Assembly: GCF_003248605.1 (NCBI RefSeq)
Contig: NZ_QFPF01000009.1
Location: 1-14,225, forward strand
Source of the DNA: Microbacterium sp.
GTDB taxonomy: Bacteria > Actinomycetota > Actinomycetes > Actinomycetales > Microbacteriaceae
Direction of reading: 5' to 3'
Length of the DNA: 14,225 bases
The notes beneath the pieces are model-generated. The model saw only the letters and a list, made by a program, of their open reading frames with translations, was not told the DNA's origin and did no database searches. Below, piece by piece: positions 1 to 6,225 of the stretch. Position 1 is the first letter of the stretch. Every line of letters begins with the position of its first letter. Both the position numbers and the translations under genes were made by a program.

Positions 1-1160
1 CGGTCGGATATCCGGCTTCACCGGCCCGCAGGCAGTACTCGGCGTCATCCCACTTGATGAACGCGGGCAGTGCGAGCCCGACATCGCGAAGGATCGCCGT
101 CGGGATGAGGCACATCCACCAGCCGTTGTAGTCGGCATCGAGACGCGCATGCAACAGAGGAGTCTGTCGCAGGTTTGCGACGGAAAAATCATGGGGCATG
201 CGTTCCTGGAACAGATTGCGCCACATGAACGGCTGCTCATCGACCACCTCGGCCCAGGCATGGAGCTTCGGCCGATCGAGCAGGTCGAACATGTGGGCGC
301 CGACGATCGTCGGCTCGCTGGCGTATCTGCCGAAGGTGATCGAGCGACGCACGGACTCGGGCTCGATGCGCACATCGTCGTCGAGAAGCTGGACGAAGTC
401 GCTCTCGTCCGCGTCCAGCGTCTCGAGCATGGCGCGGGCGAAACCACCCGACCCGCCGAGATTGGGCTGGCGGATAATGCGCAGCTTGTCGCCGAGCCTG
501 GCGGCGACGTCGGCGTATCCCTCTTGATCCGACACGAGGGCGGTGCCCTGATCGATGAGATAGATGCGTTCGATGACCTCGAGTGCCTCGGGCGCGTTCG
601 CCAGATCTGTGAGGGTGGCGACGCAGTAGTCGGGCTTGTTGAACGTGGTGATGCCGAGCGACGCTCCGCGCGGGCGGATGGGCTCGTGATCGGTCGTCCA
701 CTCCGCGCCGCGGAAGAGCACGTTGCTCTCATCGGCGACGATGTCGAACCAGATCCAGCCGCCGTCGCTGTACTGGTCGAGAACGAGATCGAAAGAGCTC
801 TCCGCCTCGCCGTCGACCTCACGTGTCTCGAGGCGCTGTTTGACGCCGCTCCCGTTCGATCGGTACACCAGCACGGTGGCCGGCCCCGTCGTCCGCACGG
901 TCAGGTGCACGCGGCGCACCGACGTCCAGTGCTGCCAGTACGACGCGGGAAAGGCGTTGAAGTAGGTCCCGAACGACACTCGACGCCCGGCGACGACCCG
1001 CGCGCTCCTGCGGTCGAGGACGTTGCCCAGGTGCGCGACGCTCGACACCCGGACCGGTTCTTCGTCGATGACGGACCACGTCTCGGGGTCCGCGTAGAGC
1101 GGAAGCAGATCGGGGTCGCGTTCGAGGGGAAAGACGACGTTCTGCAGGACGTGTGTCACG
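1..1160 (-). CDS. glfT2: GlfT2-like UDP-galactofuranosyltransferase, 3' end beyond the window
   Basis: 386 codons read without a stop from a GTG at 1160 to the left edge. The protein resembles mycobacterial GlfT2, which polymerises galactofuranose from UDP-Galf onto a lipid-linked acceptor at the inner membrane face. Residues about 60-155 form the beta-rich N-terminal domain (FGTYFNAFPASYWQHW near 63-78). The GT-A domain begins near 165 and shows NLGGSGGFARAM at 233-244, the metal-binding DDD at 260-262 within LLDDDVRIEP, and WDDAEYCLRAGEAGYPT from 370, whose DD supplies the catalytic base in the family. The metal-binding His further on lies outside the window. Full members are about 640 aa, so roughly 40% is missing. 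GTG is chosen because GGAGA lies 8 nt upstream. Mycobacterial GlfT2 builds arabinogalactan; a member outside mycolic-acid bacteria probably makes another galactofuranan (inference). The neighbouring ligase-like genes support a glycan locus. Confidence 0.88.
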
Positions 1161-1210
1161 GGTGAAATCTCCGGAGGGTCGGCGGGCGCGGGGCGTCGAG
1201 CCGAGATGGA

Positions 1211-1216
1211 AGCCTA
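1211..1216 (-). promoter_or_regulatory. Possible -10 box for the GlfT2-like gene
   Basis: TAGGCT on the minus strand, 50 nt upstream of the GTG at 1160. The same hexamer precedes two other genes in the window (6211 and 11522). No good -35 is visible. Its -35 region would fall inside the 45-bp repeat at 1222-1266, so the repeat may shape expression of this gene. Weak evidence. Confidence 0.28.
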
Positions 1217-1221
1217 CCCTG

Positions 1222-1266
1222 GGATCTCCGCGTCATCCTGAGGAAGCGCCGCCGAGCCCCGAAGGC
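1222..1266. repeat. 45-bp direct repeat, copy 1
   Basis: Begins GGATCTCCGCGTCATCCTGA and ends CCGAGCCCCGAAGGC; identical base for base to 1740-1784. Here the end continues into GCT, so AGCGCC (1245-1250) and GGCGCT (1264-1269) can pair as a small hairpin; copy 2 lacks this. The CATCCTGAGG...CCGAAGG layout resembles short dispersed intergenic repeats common in high-GC bacterial genomes. It lies between the GlfT2-like start and the antitoxin islet. Confidence 0.85.
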
Positions 1267-1307
1267 GCTGTTCCGGGATACGCAAGCGAAACAGCGGACG
1301 GGTCATT

Positions 1308-1326
1308 TGTATCGCGATGCGATACA
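1308..1326. promoter_or_regulatory. Perfect palindrome, candidate HigA operator
   Basis: TGTATCGC-GAT-GCGATACA is an 8-bp perfect inverted repeat around a 3-bp centre, in an AT-richer pocket than its surroundings. HigA-type antitoxins autorepress by binding such GTAT...ATAC palindromes at the front of their operon. It sits 63 bp before the antitoxin ATG, where the toxin start would be expected. No protein-binding evidence can be read from sequence, but position and symmetry fit an autoregulatory operator. Confidence 0.6.
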
Positions 1327-1377
1327 CGACACACTCGTGCCGTGGTCGAACTGGTCGACTATCGGGACTATCACTGA
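1327..1377 (+). pseudogene. Remnant of a HigB/RelE-type toxin (C-terminal tail only)
   Basis: An open frame running into a TGA at 1375-1377 ends in VVELVDYRDYH (codons 1342-1374), which resembles the usual C-terminal strand and tail of HigB toxins (VEIVDYH-like). The stop lies 12 nt before the antitoxin ATG, the normal higB-higA spacing. A full HigB is about 90 aa, but only some 11-16 matching codons separate the operator palindrome from the stop. No RelE-fold N-terminus is found upstream. The simplest reading is an internal deletion joining the operator region to the toxin's end. The match is short, so chance similarity remains possible. Confidence 0.42.
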
Positions 1378-1389
1378 AGGGAAACGCTC

Positions 1390-1671
1390 ATGATGAAGAA
1401 TCCTCCGCACCCCGGCACCGTGATCGGCGAGGACGTTCTCGGCGAGTTGGGGCTCACGGTTGCTGAAGCGGCGGCGCGCCTCGGTGTGTCCCGTGTCGCG
1501 CTCAGCCGTGTCATCCACGGTCACGCCGGAGTGAGCCCGAATCTGGCCATCCGGCTGGAGCGGTCAGGTGTTGGTACCGCGCGAGCCTGGTTGGCTATGC
1601 AGGCGAACTACGACCTGGCCCGTGAGCTCGACAGCAAGGATCACCACGTGACGCCGCTCGTCGTTGCCTGA
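1390..1671 (+). CDS. higA: HigA-family antitoxin, XRE-type HTH protein (apparently orphan)
   Basis: 93 aa. MMKNPPHPGTVIGEDVLGEL is the characteristic HigA opening. A Cro/CI-type helix-turn-helix follows at about residues 22-45 (LTVAEAAARLGVSRVALSRV), then NLAIRLE and W67-L-A-M-Q-A-N-Y-DLA, the helix conserved in HigA. The length equals the family norm, and the gene looks intact. The start at 1390 has an AAGGGA Shine-Dalgarno 7 nt upstream; the ATG is doubled. HigA normally neutralises the mRNA-cleaving HigB and represses the operon. Here the only toxin trace is a short tail just upstream. An orphan copy could repress itself, regulate elsewhere, or protect against related toxins (inference). 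The gene is an islet between two identical 45-bp repeats, pointing transcriptionally away from the GlfT2-like gene. Confidence 0.88.
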   Translation: MMKNPPHPGTVIGEDVLGELGLTVAEAAARLGVSRVALSRVIHGHAGVSPNLAIRLERSGVGTARAWLAMQANYDLARELDSKDHHVTPLVVA

Positions 1672-1688
1672 GTCCGTTCGACCCGTTT

Positions 1689-1711
1689 GTCGCTTCGACA
1701 GGCTCAGCGAC
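1689..1711. repeat. Short intergenic dyad of the CTTCGACAGGCTCAG type
   Basis: GTCGCT (1689-1694) and AGCGAC (1706-1711) flank TCGACAGGCTC. I recognise this arrangement as a frequent dispersed intergenic repeat in Microbacteriaceae; that is recalled, not searched. It begins 17 nt after the antitoxin stop and could form a 6-bp hairpin, too weak alone to call a terminator. Confidence 0.5.
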
Positions 1712-1739
1712 CGGAGGGCGGGCGCAGCGATCGCGACGC

Positions 1740-1784
1740 GGATCTCCGCGTCATCCTGAGGAAGCGCCGCCGAGCCCCGAAGGC
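1740..1784. repeat. 45-bp direct repeat, copy 2, overlapping the end of a CDS
   Basis: Identical over 45 bp to 1222-1266. The minus-strand ligase-like gene reads into it: its stop (1753-1751) and last ten residues (433-442) are encoded by the repeat. With copy 1 it frames a 473-bp core holding the HigA antitoxin. Confidence 0.85.
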
Positions 1785-3079
1785 TCCGGATCGGGATGCC
1801 GGATCCGCTCCCGCCACGAACGCGCAAGACCTGCCCGCACGACGCAGACGACCAGCAGCATCCACCCGAATCCCGTGAGCGTGAAGCTCTCGAACACCGA
1901 GTCCACGAGCAGCGTCACGAGGATCAGCGGCGTCCACGCGTAGAGGACCGAGCGCCGGGCGCTCGCGACGAGCCAGGAGCGCACGAGCGCGATCGCGCTC
2001 ATGCCGACGAACAGGATCAGGCCGAGCCACCCCGCCTGCAGGAGCAGGTCGAAGTAGGCGTTCAGGGCCGACCCGTGGGTCGAGCCCGTGATGATGTTGA
2101 TCGACGAAAAGGGAAACTCCGCCGCGGGCCAGGGGCCGAACCAGCCCCAGCCCTGCACCGGCCGCAGCCGGACGTAGATCAGCAGCGTGTCCCACAGGCC
2201 CGCGCGGGTGGCGAAGTCCGAACCGGCGTTCAGCAGCGCGATGATGCCCTCGCGGAAGAAGTACGAGATCGTCAGCCCGATCACGACGGTGCTGGCGAGG
2301 CCGATCTGCAGGGTGCGGCGGCCGGCGGGGGCGGCGCGACGCACGAGCGCGAGGGCAGCCGTGGCCCCGGCGACGGCGAGGGCGAGCACGAAGACCGTCG
2401 GCGAGGCCGAGAAGAGCGCGAGCAGGCCGCCCAGCGCGAACGAGAACACCGCGATCCCGGTGCGCAGCGCGTGCGTGCGCCACTCGATCACGAATGTCAC
2501 GAGCGCGATCACCGCGACGAAGCCGAGCATGTTGCGGGTGCCGAAGATGCCCTGCACGGGCCCGCCGAGGGCGAGGTTGCCCTCGACCCCCAGGAAGCGC
2601 AGGGGGGTGTCGAGCAGCACGCCCGAGAGGATCTCGAGGGCGAGCGAGACCGAGAGCAGCGTGCGCAGCACATCGCCCAGCGCGCGCACGGTCTGCAGCG
2701 TGTCGCGCACGTGTCCGATCACGATCGCGAGAAAGGCGACGGCGGCAAGGCCCAACCAGCCGCCCAGGGTGCGCAGCTCGTCGGTGCTCCAGAACACGCT
2801 CGCCAAGAGCCACGCGAGCAGCCCGATGAGCGTCGTCGGCACGAGCCGCAGCAGATTCAGCTCGCGCCGGCGGCGCACGAGCATCGCGAGCCCCACGAGG
2901 CACAGGCCGCCGAGCATTGTCGCGTACGTGACGCCGCCCGCGGTGCGCTGGATGACGAACGACGAGAGGACGAGGCCGAACGCGGCGAGTGTGAACGCGC
3001 GGGCGAGCGCCGCCGAATCGAGCGCATCGCTCACCCACACAGCGACGGGATGCGCAGGCCCGCCCCCGGCATCCGTCAT
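1751..3079 (-). CDS. O-antigen ligase / polymerase family membrane protein (downstream paralogue)
   Basis: 442 aa, mostly hydrophobic, with roughly ten or more membrane segments. Family marks are GPVQGIFGTRNMLGF (173-187, the R..G...N stretch of Wzy/WaaL proteins), TRAGLWDTLLIYVRLRPVQG (291-310) followed by WGWFG, and THGSALNAYFDLLLQAGWLG (334-353), the large periplasmic-loop motif with its His. The family transfers or polymerises undecaprenyl-linked glycans on the outer membrane leaflet. The true start is the ATG at 3079, overlapping the upstream gene's TGA as ATGA, so the pair is translationally coupled; a longer in-frame extension upstream reads antisense-like nonsense across the neighbour. 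The C-terminal residues 433-442 lie in a dispersed repeat, so the natural end may have been replaced. Whether it is a ligase or a polymerase cannot be told from sequence. Confidence 0.85.
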   Translation of the reverse strand: MTDAGGGPAHPVAVWVSDALDSAALARAFTLAAFGLVLSSFVIQRTAGGVTYATMLGGLCLVGLAMLVRRRRELNLLRLVPTTLIGLLAWLLASVFWSTDELRTLGGWLGLAAVAFLAIVIGHVRDTLQTVRALGDVLRTLLSVSLALEILSGVLLDTPLRFLGVEGNLALGGPVQGIFGTRNMLGFVAVIALVTFVIEWRTHALRTGIAVFSFALGGLLALFSASPTVFVLALAVAGATAALALVRRAAPAGRRTLQIGLASTVVIGLTISYFFREGIIALLNAGSDFATRAGLWDTLLIYVRLRPVQGWGWFGPWPAAEFPFSSINIITGSTHGSALNAYFDLLLQAGWLGLILFVGMSAIALVRSWLVASARRSVLYAWTPLILVTLLVDSVFESFTLTGFGWMLLVVCVVRAGLARSWRERIRHPDPEPSGLGGASSG

Positions 3080-4476
3080 CGCAGCGTCCGGTCCACCGAT
3101 TCGCCGCGCTCCATCGCGAGGCTGCGCTCGGCGGGACCCTCGCCCACGAGCGGGGACTGGGCCATCTTGTGCGTGAAGATGACGAGGAACATCCAGCCCC
3201 ACTCCATGAGCGGGCGGGATTCGGCGAGGCCCTGCACGAGCAGCACCGTCGCGATCAGGGTGGGCAGCAGAGTGAGGGCTTGATAGGGGCGGTCGGCGTC
3301 GAGGTCCCAGCGCGGGCGGTCGACCGCGAAGAACCACGCCCGCCACACGTACCCGAAGTAGGCCAGCATGAGCAGGCCCAGTCCGATCGCGCCGAGCTGG
3401 AACCACGCGTCCAGCCACATGTTGTGCGCGTGGAACACGGTGAGGTCGTTGACGACGATCCAGCCGTCGAACGCCGGCTCCCACGGCACCCACGGGGTGG
3501 CGAAACCCCAGCCGAGCACGGGGTGCTCCGCGATGCGCGCGATGACGGCATCCCAGATGCCCTGTCGTCCGGTGAGGTCGCTCGATCGGCCGAGCATCCC
3601 GAGCAGCATGTCGCGACCGAACCACAGCACCGCCGCGAGGGCCACGCCGATTCCGGCGTAGGCGACGTAGTACTTGGTGCGTTCGCCGGGTCGCCTCGTC
3701 GTGCGCATGAGCAGGGCCGTCGCGAGCACCAGCGCAGTCGCGCCGACGGTCAGCCACACGGTCGCCGAGCTCGATCTCCAGAGCAGGAACGCCGACACGA
3801 CGATCCAGCCGATCAGCCAGCCGCGGCGGGCGCCCGAGGCGATGCGCACCGAGAAGACGATGATCGCCAGCAGCGCCGCGACGGCGAGCAGATGCGCGTT
3901 GCCGACGATGCCCTGGATGCGCCCGCCGTCGAACAGGTTGTCGCGCACCCAGTACAGCTCGGTGACGACCTCGCCCTCCCACAGCACGAAGTTCGGCAGG
4001 ATCGGATGCCGCAGCACGATCGAGACGAACAGCTCGAGCAGCAGCGAGAGCCCCATGATCCACTTCAGAGCGGACGCGAGCGCACGCACGAGCTCGCGCC
4101 ACGTGAGGACGCTGCCCAAGAAGATGCCCTGCACGGTCGTCGCCACCAGCAGAGCCCAGGTCAGCAGGGTCGCCTGCGGCCACTGCGACCAGATCACCGA
4201 TGCGCCCGCCCACGTGACGTACGCCAGCGGCAGCCACGGCAGCCGGCGCCAGCCGATCGTGGGCCGCACGACCAGCCACACGATCACGCTCGCGACGGTC
4301 GTCGCACCGACCAGGGCGACAAGGCCCGCCGCACCCAGCAGGTTGAACCAGAAGGTCGTGGCAAGGGCGATGACCAGCAGCAGGATGCTGTAGGCCCGCA
4401 GCAGCAGATGACCGGTGGACTCGCGGGCCGGTGCCTGCGGGGGCGCGCCGACGGGGTGTCGCGTGTGCAGGGCCAT
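3076..4476 (-). CDS. O-antigen ligase / polymerase family membrane protein (upstream paralogue)
   Basis: 466 aa with about ten or more membrane helices starting near residue 24. Motifs in order: GGRIQGIVGNAHLLA (184-198), TGRQGIWDAVIARIAEHPVLG (302-322) with WGFA, and VFHAHNMWLDAWFQLGAIGL (348-367); the HxHN and its His are the best-conserved part of the Wzy_C/WaaL loop. Expected role: joining or polymerising lipid-linked polysaccharide outside the membrane. It shares family architecture with the next gene but only patchy sequence, so this is an old duplication or two activities (for example a polymerase plus a ligase). ATG at 4476 has no Shine-Dalgarno sequence but lies 9 nt behind TACCCT, suggesting a leaderless message. 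It diverges from manA across 44 bp. Confidence 0.87.
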   Translation of the reverse strand: MALHTRHPVGAPPQAPARESTGHLLLRAYSILLLVIALATTFWFNLLGAAGLVALVGATTVASVIVWLVVRPTIGWRRLPWLPLAYVTWAGASVIWSQWPQATLLTWALLVATTVQGIFLGSVLTWRELVRALASALKWIMGLSLLLELFVSIVLRHPILPNFVLWEGEVVTELYWVRDNLFDGGRIQGIVGNAHLLAVAALLAIIVFSVRIASGARRGWLIGWIVVSAFLLWRSSSATVWLTVGATALVLATALLMRTTRRPGERTKYYVAYAGIGVALAAVLWFGRDMLLGMLGRSSDLTGRQGIWDAVIARIAEHPVLGWGFATPWVPWEPAFDGWIVVNDLTVFHAHNMWLDAWFQLGAIGLGLLMLAYFGYVWRAWFFAVDRPRWDLDADRPYQALTLLPTLIATVLLVQGLAESRPLMEWGWMFLVIFTHKMAQSPLVGEGPAERSLAMERGESVDRTLR

Positions 4477-4485
4477 GGTGAGTTC

Positions 4486-4491
4486 AGGGTA
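4486..4491 (-). promoter_or_regulatory. Candidate -10 box of the ligase operon
   Basis: TACCCT (minus strand), ending 9 nt before the ATG at 4476. There is no Shine-Dalgarno sequence between them, so transcription could begin at or next to the start codon. No clear -35. Confidence 0.38.
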
Positions 4492-4508
4492 CCGGCCGCG
4501 GGCGGCAA

Positions 4509-4514
4509 TACAGT
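4509..4514 (+). promoter_or_regulatory. Candidate -10 box of manA (leaderless)
   Basis: TACAGT ends 6 nt before the ATG at 4521, the usual distance from a -10 box to a transcription start. The GGGAG between them is too close to the ATG (1 nt) to act as a ribosome binding site, so a leaderless mRNA is likely. No strong -35. Confidence 0.48.
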
Positions 4515-4520
4515 GGGAGC

Positions 4521-5690
4521 ATGATCGTGCCGATCTCCAACGCGCCCCGGGACTACGCGTGGGGAGACCCGCGCGCCATCGCCGATCTGCAGGGGCGGGA
4601 GCCCGGCGGATCGCCCGAGGCCGAGGTGTGGCTGGGCGACCACCCCGGCGACCCGGCCGAGGTCGACGACGGTTCGGGCCTGACCCTCGACGCGTGGATC
4701 GCCCGCGCGGGGGGCCGGCCGCTGCCGTTTCTGCTGAAGATCCTCGCCGCCGCGTCGCCGCTGTCGATCCAGGCGCACCCGTCGCTGGCGCAGGCGCGCG
4801 AGGGCTTCGCGGCCGAGGAGGCGCAGGGTGTGCCCCGCGACGCCGCCCACCGCAATTACCGTGACGACAATCACAAGCCCGAGGTGATCGTCGCGCTGAG
4901 CGACGAGTTCCAGGCGCTGGCGGGGTTCCGCGCGGTGGAGGAGATCGACGCGCTGCTGGACGCGGTGGCGGGGCAGGATGCTGCCGTCGATGCGCTGCGC
5001 GAGGGTCTCGCGGCGTCCGACCCCGCCGCGGCGCTGCGCGAGCTCGTGGGATCGCTGCTCTCGGGAGAGGCGTCGTCCGCCGTCGCGGCGATCGAGGCGG
5101 GTCTTGAGCTGCAGGCGAGCGGTGCGTTCGCGGACGACATCGCGGCGGTGCGCGACATCGCGCGCGTCTACCCCGGCGATCCGGGCGTCGTGGTCGCGCT
5201 GCTGCTCAACCGCGTCGTCCTGCGCCGCGGCGAGGCGCTGTTCGTGCCGGCGGGGATGCCGCACGCGTATCTGTCGGGACTCGGCGTCGAGCTGATGGCC
5301 GCGAGCGACAACGTGCTGCGCGGCGGCTTGACACCCAAGCACGTCGACGCGCCCGAGCTGCTCGCGGTGCTCGATTGCGCCCCCGGGGCCGCGCCCCGCC
5401 TGTCGCCGTCGCGCTCCGAGGCCGGCGTCGAGGCGTTCACCCCGCCCATCCCCGATTTTGCCCTCGCGCGCGTGCGGCGCACGGATGCCGCGGCCGCGGC
5501 GACGCCGGTCGCGGTGGCGGGCCCCGCGATCGTGCTCGCGACCGCCGGAGCCGCGACGGTGCGCTGCGCGGCAGCATCCCTCGCCCTCTCCCCGGGGTCG
5601 GCCGCCTTCGTCGACGGCGAGTCCGAGGTCTTCATCGAGGGCGCCGGCGAGGTGTTCGTGGCGCAGGCCGGCGGCGTGTCGCACGACTGA
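4521..5690 (+). CDS. manA: Mannose-6-phosphate isomerase, class I
   Basis: 389 aa, the usual length of type I phosphomannose isomerases. It is a cytoplasmic zinc enzyme interconverting fructose 6-phosphate and mannose 6-phosphate, the entry to GDP-mannose. All four zinc ligands are visible: Q84 and H86 in SIQAHP, E121 in NHKPEVIVAL, and H248 in GMPHAYLSG. The active-site segment ASDNVLRGGLTPKHVD spans 261-276, with the catalytic Arg at 267. The C-terminal cupin-like part (about 310-389) is low in complexity but in frame. It diverges from the ligase pair and is followed by whiB, matching the manA/whiB2 neighbourhood of other actinobacteria. Its product supplies mannose for wall glycans, glycolipids and protein mannosylation, which fits the flanking glycosyltransferase genes. 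Confidence 0.95.
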   Translation: MIVPISNAPRDYAWGDPRAIADLQGREPGGSPEAEVWLGDHPGDPAEVDDGSGLTLDAWIARAGGRPLPFLLKILAAASPLSIQAHPSLAQAREGFAAEEAQGVPRDAAHRNYRDDNHKPEVIVALSDEFQALAGFRAVEEIDALLDAVAGQDAAVDALREGLAASDPAAALRELVGSLLSGEASSAVAAIEAGLELQASGAFADDIAAVRDIARVYPGDPGVVVALLLNRVVLRRGEALFVPAGMPHAYLSGLGVELMAASDNVLRGGLTPKHVDAPELLAVLDCAPGAAPRLSPSRSEAGVEAFTPPIPDFALARVRRTDAAAAATPVAVAGPAIVLATAGAATVRCAAASLALSPGSAAFVDGESEVFIEGAGEVFVAQAGGVSHD

Positions 5691-5770
5691 CGTATCCGTC
5701 TGCATCGTTCTGGACACGCCGGGCGCGTCGTGAAGGTTCATGCGCGCATTGAGGGTTTACGATGCTCCGC

Positions 5771-5800
5771 TTGACTGATCGGGAATGACAACGGTGTAAT
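5771..5800 (+). promoter_or_regulatory. whiB promoter, good -35 and -10
   Basis: TTGACT (5771-5776) and TGTAAT (5795-5800) are separated by 18 bp, five of six matches each to the housekeeping consensus; this is the best promoter in the window. The region from 5755 to 5805 is distinctly AT-richer than its surroundings. A start near 5807 would give a leader of about 40 nt before the whiB ATG, unlike the leaderless-looking neighbours, leaving room for upstream control. Confidence 0.62.
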
Positions 5801-5846
5801 TAGTGCACTGCGCGGTTCGCGTGGGGGGCTATAGGTGGGAGACGAA

Positions 5847-6167
5847 ATGGCGGGCTCGGAATTCCGTTCCGGTGTACCCGACAACTGGTTCGTCGACCCG
5901 GTGAGGCTGGGGGTCCCGGGGGTTCGACGGCCGGTTGACGGCGACGATCCTTTGTCGTGGCAGACGGATGCGCTGTGTGCGCAGACGGATCCGGAAGCAT
6001 TCTTTCCGGAGAAGGGCGGCTCGACGCGCGATGCCAAACGCATCTGCACGACGTGCGAGGTACGGGGGAAGTGCCTTGATTACGCCCTGCAGAACGATGA
6101 GCGCTTCGGCATCTGGGGAGGATTGTCGGAGCGAGAGAGGCGCAAGCTCAAACGGCGCGCGGTCTAG
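5847..6167 (+). CDS. whiB: WhiB-family Fe-S transcriptional regulator (WhiB2/WhmD type)
   Basis: 106 aa from ATG 5847. The four cluster-binding cysteines are C44, C67, C70 and C76, spaced C-X22-C-X2-C-X5-C, followed by the family turn GIWGG (88-92) and the basic tail SERERRKLKRRAV. SWQTDALCAQTDPEAFFPEK and RICTTCEVRGKCLDYALQND match the WhiB (Streptomyces) / WhiB2 (WhmD, Mycobacterium) branch. That branch binds a [4Fe-4S] cluster, partners with WhiA and the sigma factor, and controls septation and division genes. An in-frame GTG at 5835 is an alternative start; ATG is preferred for GGGAG 5 nt upstream. It has its own promoter and terminator, so is probably monocistronic. In a non-sporulating relative its likely role is division control (inference). 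Confidence 0.94.
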   Translation: MAGSEFRSGVPDNWFVDPVRLGVPGVRRPVDGDDPLSWQTDALCAQTDPEAFFPEKGGSTRDAKRICTTCEVRGKCLDYALQNDERFGIWGGLSERERRKLKRRAV

Positions 6168-6171
6168 ACCT

Positions 6172-6209
6172 GCGCGGCGCGTTCACCGCAGCAGCGGAGC
6201 GCGCCGCGC
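6172..6209 (+). terminator. Strong two-tier hairpin after whiB
   Basis: GCGCGGCGCG (6172-6181) pairs perfectly with CGCGCCGCGC (6200-6209). The 18-nt interior holds a second stem, CCGC/GCGG (6186-6189 with 6194-6197) round AGCA. It begins 4 nt after the whiB stop. There is no T-run, as is common for actinobacterial terminators. The next gene's -10 box starts at 6211, so the hairpin occupies that promoter's -35 region. Confidence 0.72.
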
Positions 6210-6210
6210 C

Positions 6211-6216
6211 TAGGCT
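6211..6216 (+). promoter_or_regulatory. Candidate -10 box of the glycosyltransferase operon
   Basis: TAGGCT ends 9 nt before ATG 6226, with no Shine-Dalgarno sequence. CTAGGCTGA recurs exactly before the DUF3499 gene (11521-11529), which supports a real promoter class. Confidence 0.45.
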
Positions 6217-6225
6217 GAGTGCGCC

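Noticed and set aside
149..1165. Plus-strand open frame of 338 codons
   Set aside because: Antisense to the GlfT2-like gene; its translation shows no domain, whereas the minus strand carries intact GlfT2 motifs.
3080..4279. N-terminal extension of the downstream ligase frame up to 4279
   Set aside because: The extension runs out of frame through the upstream ligase gene and reads as Arg/Ala-rich nonsense; the ATGA overlap at 3079 gives the natural start.
1796..4524. Long plus-strand open frames (1796-3283 and 3169-4524)
   Set aside because: Extremely rich in R, E, Q, D and H with no hydrophobic core; mirror images of the two membrane proteins on the minus strand, caused by high GC.
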